Source: Vanessa cardui
Taxonomy: Eukaryota > Arthropoda > Insecta > Lepidoptera > Nymphalidae
Assembly: GCF_905220365.1 (NCBI RefSeq)
Contig: NC_061124.1
Location: 16,298,070 to 16,362,069, forward strand
Direction of reading: 5' to 3'
Length of the DNA stretch: 64,000 nucleotides
Positions 62,201 through 64,000 of the stretch are shown here, in pieces. A program made the position numbers and the translations under genes. The notes beneath the pieces were generated by a model. The model made no database searches, was not told where the DNA came from, and saw only the letters and a program-made list of their open reading frames with translations. Each line of letters opens with the position of its first letter. Positions within the stretch are counted from its first letter, which is position 1.

Positions 62201-63244
62201 ATTTTGTTAAAAAAGTGCTGTTTCCAGGTCAGAAGAGGTCTTGTTCGAAGCCGAAATTGAAAATGATATCGAAACGAGCGATCAATCTATCGATAGAAAA
62301 CATTCTGGGGGGTCAATTCGTAGAACGACAGCGATCGGACCCTTCCCCAACTGTTGATAAATTTTGTGAGCATATTGAATAAGAGATTCTAAAAAATTAA
62401 ACTAAATAAATAGTGTCTATACACACTCTTCATACACCTTCCAGCCTGGCAGCGCTCTGGCGCTGTTTCTGCGGAAAGCAGTCCCCCTCCGCCCTCTCTG
62501 CCGCGCTGCCGCTACCTGCGCTCCTCCGTCTCCACCGTCGCCAGCCTTCTCGACACTCCGAGGCTCTCGGATCGGTAAGATTAGACACGAACAACATTTA
62601 CGAAACAAATATATAAAGTGAAACTTTTAACGGCTTTAGAAAAGTTCGTCTACCGAGAAAGAAACGGCATTTTAATCGTGCACACTCTTTAGTTATTTAT
62701 ATTCAACTAGCTGTCCTCTTAGCGCGATACTTTATGTAATAAAGTTATAAACTTTATGTATTATTTTAAACACAGCCAATACAACGAACACAGAATGCAA
62801 AAGTCGAAAAAAGGGAGACTTTGATTTTATGCGATTGAATAGTCAATTATTTTGTAATACAATAATAAGGGTATTTAAAATTACTGAAAATATTGGGTAC
62901 ATGTCTCAAAAACCATAATATTATTTAATAGATGGGCTTCGTCAGGAGCTCGAACTCTACGCAGGCAGTGGTCGCTAGAGCGCGGCGACGCGCTGGCGGC
63001 GGCCGCGGCCGAGGCGCCGGCGCCGCCCGCCGCGCAGGCGGAGCCGCTGGCGCTGCGCGCGCCGCCGACGCGGCCGCCGCTGGCGCGCTACCGCACGCGC
63101 CGCGACGCGTCCCGCGCTCGACGTCTCCGAGCGGTAGTGATCTTCCACAGCCCTCTCCCCGACAATAATTTTCGTAGTCGAGCCCTAAACACTCGATGTT
63201 TTCAACTTTCCTTTTTAGGTATTATGAATGTTGTGATCGCGTAG
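53042..63244 (+). CDS. Receptor-type guanylate cyclase
   Basis: Fourteen exons: 53042-53276, 53354-53734 (or -53713), 54381-55564, 55651-55768, 55919-56212, 56787-56942, 57070-57241, 57456-57596, 57675-57867, 61359-61623, 61800-61982, 62228-62319, 62445-62574 and 62932-63244. They give about 1284 aa nominally. In order: signal peptide, ectodomain of about 465 aa with at least eight N-glycosylation sites and an RQKR furin-type site, one membrane segment (about 486-508), kinase-homology domain (about 601-850), coiled coil and class III cyclase domain. The kinase-like part lacks the HRD aspartate (HARLSSRN) and has DYG for DFG, so it is regulatory. The cyclase part keeps the metal aspartates ([15 protein letters not shown]), guanine-selecting Glu and Cys (VETIGD; CLFGD) and NTASRMEST. 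It makes cGMP at the plasma membrane. Exon 11 is frameshifted here. No ligand can be inferred, and I do not assign a fly orthologue. Confidence 0.88.
53354..53734 (+). CDS. Guanylate cyclase exon 2: ectodomain
   Basis: Begins (E)[18 protein letters not shown], with several cysteines and an Ala/Val-rich region. Two donors in the same phase exist: CATG|GTGAGC (exon end 53713) and ACAG|GTGTAA (53734). They differ by seven codons. Either joins exon 3 as Val (G|TG). A 176-codon antisense frame here is spurious. Confidence 0.75.
53735..54380. other. Guanylate cyclase intron 2
   Basis: Contains a copy of the unclassified repeat at 54060-54225; otherwise AT-rich. Confidence 0.75.
54060..54225 (+). 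repeat. Unclassified interspersed repeat, copy 3
   Basis: GGTGAGTGAACCATTGTAAC, GGCACAAGGGACATAACATC, TTAATATTTCTTACCACTG and CCACTTACCATCAGTTGGCC match the second half of the copy at 25655. An A-rich tail follows CTCGTCTGCCAACC. Confidence 0.75.
54381..55564 (+). CDS. Guanylate cyclase exon 3: ectodomain, membrane segment, juxtamembrane
   Basis: A 1184-base exon in which a single frame stays open. It starts [20 protein letters not shown] and carries seven N-x-S/T sites. A furin-type SSRQKRG (RQKR at 54794-54805) splits the ectodomain. The membrane segment [20 protein letters not shown] (about 55220-55288) is followed by basic [14 protein letters not shown], as expected for a type I protein. 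The cytosolic part ends RTRYK with donor GTATGA, phase 0. Confidence 0.88.
55651..55768 (+). CDS. Guanylate cyclase exon 4: kinase-homology N-lobe
   Basis: Encodes [20 protein letters not shown] and [18 protein letters not shown], the part matching kinase strand 3 and helix C in receptor cyclases (lysine in HMKYLP). Acceptor GTTGTTAG, donor GTGCGT. Confidence 0.88.
55919..56212 (+). CDS. Guanylate cyclase exon 5: kinase-homology C-lobe
   Basis: Starts [20 protein letters not shown]. It includes [30 protein letters not shown] and [12 protein letters not shown] is replaced by HAR and DFG by DYG, so kinase activity is not expected. Acceptor TACATTTAG, donor GTTAGT. Confidence 0.9.
56213..56786. 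other. Guanylate cyclase intron 5
   Basis: Carries a well-preserved SINE with a long target duplication (see separate entry). Confidence 0.8.
56423..56730 (+). mobile_element. tRNA-derived SINE, copy 4
   Basis: The best-preserved copy: head GAGTCGAGATGGCCCAGTGG, box B GGTTCAAACCC, and the body through CTTTAGCCCAGCAGTGGGAA to a (TTG)n tail. It is flanked by the 14-base direct repeat GTAAGTAATGACTG (56410-56423 and 56730-56743), a target-site duplication. The identical repeats suggest a fairly young insertion. Confidence 0.92.
56787..56942 (+). CDS. Guanylate cyclase exon 6
   Basis: Encodes [18 protein letters not shown] and [20 protein letters not shown], the conserved APE and D-x-F-S-F helix of the kinase-homology domain. 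Acceptor TCTCGCTTAG, donor GTAAGA. Confidence 0.9.
57070..57241 (+). CDS. Guanylate cyclase exon 7
   Basis: Encodes the end of the kinase-homology domain: [19 protein letters not shown], then [15 protein letters not shown] (the W-x-x-x-P-x-x-R-P kinase end motif) and MHRG. Donor GTAGAA, phase 2. Confidence 0.9.
57456..57596 (+). CDS. Guanylate cyclase exon 8: coiled coil
   Basis: Encodes [20 protein letters not shown] and [20 protein letters not shown]. It is the dimerising signalling helix between kinase-homology and cyclase domains. Acceptor TTATTTACAG, donor GTAATT. Confidence 0.92.
57675..57867 (+). CDS. Guanylate cyclase exon 9: cyclase domain, first half
   Basis: Encodes [20 protein letters not shown], then [20 protein letters not shown] with the first metal aspartate, and [20 protein letters not shown]. 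The donor GTATGACA starts a 3.5-kb intron. Confidence 0.93.
57995..61330 (-). mobile_element. Jockey/CR1-like LINE, copy D, inactive
   Basis: Read on the minus strand. It begins with an endonuclease remnant ([14 protein letters not shown] near 61100). A reverse-transcriptase remnant follows ([20 protein letters not shown], then [18 protein letters not shown], near 59800-60100). After it come VYDEDTSL, where the catalytic Y-A-D-D should be (near 59690), and [16 protein letters not shown]. The 3' UTR and GATT-repeat tail end at about 57995. Frames are broken in several places, and the first catalytic Asp is Glu, so it is dead. The 3' region equals copies A-C. It is interrupted by another element at about 58295-58974. 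Confidence 0.85.
58295..58974. mobile_element. Element nested inside the LINE
   Basis: The LINE sequence stops after ...TTTTTTACCAA (58294) and resumes with AAACGATTTGAATTTACG (58975). Copy A has continuous sequence there. The insert begins ATACTGAATACAAAATAACT, contains GATCACTCGTGTGTCTGTCC, and ends with the small hairpin GCGAGTTCAACTCGC, then ACTTGTCCCC and a T-run. The end resembles a common lepidopteran repeat 3' end. Family not assigned. Confidence 0.65.
61359..61623 (+). CDS. Guanylate cyclase exon 10: cyclase domain, second half
   Basis: Encodes [17 protein letters not shown] (guanine-binding Glu, second metal Asp), then [38 protein letters not shown] with the GTP-selecting Cys and the transition-state Asn/Arg. 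Acceptor TGCTTAAAG, donor GTTTGT, phase 1. Confidence 0.93.
61800..61982 (+). CDS. Guanylate cyclase exon 11, frameshifted
   Basis: In the frame set by exon 10 it reads (G)[14 protein letters not shown], as expected for a cyclase, then drifts into [12 protein letters not shown] and stops at TGA 61889-61891. The family ending [34 protein letters not shown] is present in another frame from about 61857 on. Removing one A near 61844 and one A at 61859-61860 would give K-L-V-A-A-G-G-Y, the usual family pattern. A single missing base would also restore the frame. So either the allele is broken or the assembly has errors. The later exons fit the second frame (donor GTAAGT, phase 2). Confidence 0.85.
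62228..62319 (+). CDS. Guanylate cyclase exon 12: acidic tail
   Basis: Encodes (E)[30 protein letters not shown]. Acceptor GTTTCCAG, donor GTAGAA (62320), phase 1, chosen because it alone fits exon 13. If unspliced, the frame would end at TGA 62355-62357, a possible shorter form. Confidence 0.65.
62445..62574 (+). CDS. Guanylate cyclase exon 13: Ser/Pro-rich tail
   Basis: Encodes (P)[42 protein letters not shown]. The frame is chosen by phase and sensible composition. Other frames are open but look random. Acceptor CACCTTCCAG, donor GTAAGA, phase 2. Confidence 0.6.
62932..63244 (+). CDS. Guanylate cyclase exon 14: C-terminus
   Basis: In phase 2 it reads (R)[19 protein letters not shown], then an Ala/Pro/Arg-rich tract, [18 protein letters not shown], and runs to TAG at 63242-63244. 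The acceptor TTTAATAG is weak in pyrimidines at its end. The last 40 codons (after RLRAVV) look less protein-like, so the true end may involve a further splice (GTAGTG). Confidence 0.5.
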
Positions 63245-63351
63245 GAAATATAGACTTAATTTATTTCGAAAAATATTTTTATTAAGAGCCTTCGATTAAA
63301 ATATCCATTTATCTCGGATAAAATTAATTATTTTTTAATATTTTCAGTAAG

Positions 63352-63357
63352 AATAAA
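63352..63357 (+). terminator. Candidate poly(A) signal of the cyclase gene
   Basis: AATAAA 108 bases after the stop codon. Others lie at 63573-63582 and near 63972, so the exact end is open. Confidence 0.4.
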
Positions 63358-64000
63358 TCTTTTATCTTTGCTGCGTGTTTTATTTCCAACCTTTCTATTA
63401 ATTGCCATGAAACACTTGTACGTAAATATTATGGAGTAATCAATAACTTAATTATAATAAATGTAAAAGTTTGTATGATATTTGATTGTAAAGATCCTAC
63501 AATCTTTTACAATTTACTTGCTGTTGTCAATTCTTTAACTTTTAATTTCGAATATAATAACTTTTGTTTAAAAATAAATAAATAAATGTTATGAACATTA
63601 CGATACAAATAGGTATCTTAATTTTCATCCTCGAAATTTATGCTAAGAGGTGTGAGCAGGAAGGGTATTACATACTTATACTTTAAAGTAATACTTTATT
63701 TGTATAATGTACATATTAATGTAATTATTGTAATTACGTTTTTTTTTTTTAGGATTATTTTCTTTTGTATAGCATCATTACCAGTAATTACCATCTCATT
63801 ACACCTAATATGAATTAACTGTAAAGATCGTAAAGAAGGATGAAATGAGATATTAAAAAAAAATTATGATGTCGTGACGGTAAGATTATTATATATTGTT
63901 TACATTTATAACACTGAACAGGAAATTTAAACCAAGTTGTTTAAATTTGTAGTGCCATTTTTTTTTTCGAAATAAACATTAAATGGTTTGTTTTGATTAT
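63358..64000. other. Downstream AT-rich stretch
   Basis: 3' UTR or intergenic DNA with several AATAAA motifs and no gene. Confidence 0.6.

Overview
The window is animal nuclear DNA, almost certainly from a butterfly or moth. It is AT-rich with sharp GC- and CpG-rich patches. Its genes are split by introns, and tRNA-derived SINEs, a jockey/CR1-like LINE with a TTTTGATT-type tail and Helitron-like repeats are scattered through it. These repeats look like those of Lepidoptera (from memory, the SINE resembles butterfly Metulj elements). No bacterial, viral, rRNA or CRISPR feature is seen. All gene models come from reading frames, splice-site sequence and phase matching only. There was no transcript or database evidence.

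Layout. (1) Bases 1-11.5 kb hold no recognisable gene. They contain a foldback element (3515-3816), three SINEs and a GC-rich stretch with many GATA motifs (6.5-7.3 kb). (2) Bases 11.5-33.1 kb, minus strand: a nine-exon gene for a two-finger GATA transcription factor of the serpent/GATA-beta type (536 aa). It has an 11-kb second intron, and the exon pair 18954-19017 + 14819-14985, which carries the N-terminal finger, can be skipped in frame. A good splice acceptor 161 bases before the ATG implies one or more distant untranslated first exons. Candidates lie in CpG-rich DNA at 44.8 and 45.8 kb. (3) Bases 33-48 kb: a gene-poor upstream region with CpG-rich islands, GATA-motif clusters and a Helitron-like relic. 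(4) Bases 48.3-50.7 kb, plus strand: a four-exon GNAT N-acetyltransferase of the diamine/thialysine acetyltransferase type (194 aa). (5) Bases 52.9-63.3 kb, plus strand: a 14-exon receptor guanylate cyclase with signal peptide, glycosylated ectodomain with a furin-type site, one membrane segment, degenerate kinase-homology domain, coiled coil, cyclase domain and long tail. It has a TATA + initiator promoter. Its ninth intron holds a dead LINE with another element inside it. Its exon 11 is out of frame in this sequence, which would cut off the last part of the cyclase domain and the tail.

The three genes show no obvious shared pathway. The GATA factor is a regulator (blood, fat body and gut roles are known for the family). 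The acetyltransferase acts on small amines in the cytosol. The cyclase makes cGMP at the plasma membrane. The most useful leads are the cyclase frameshift, the in-frame N-finger cassette, the remote first exons of the GATA gene and several unexplained palindromes.
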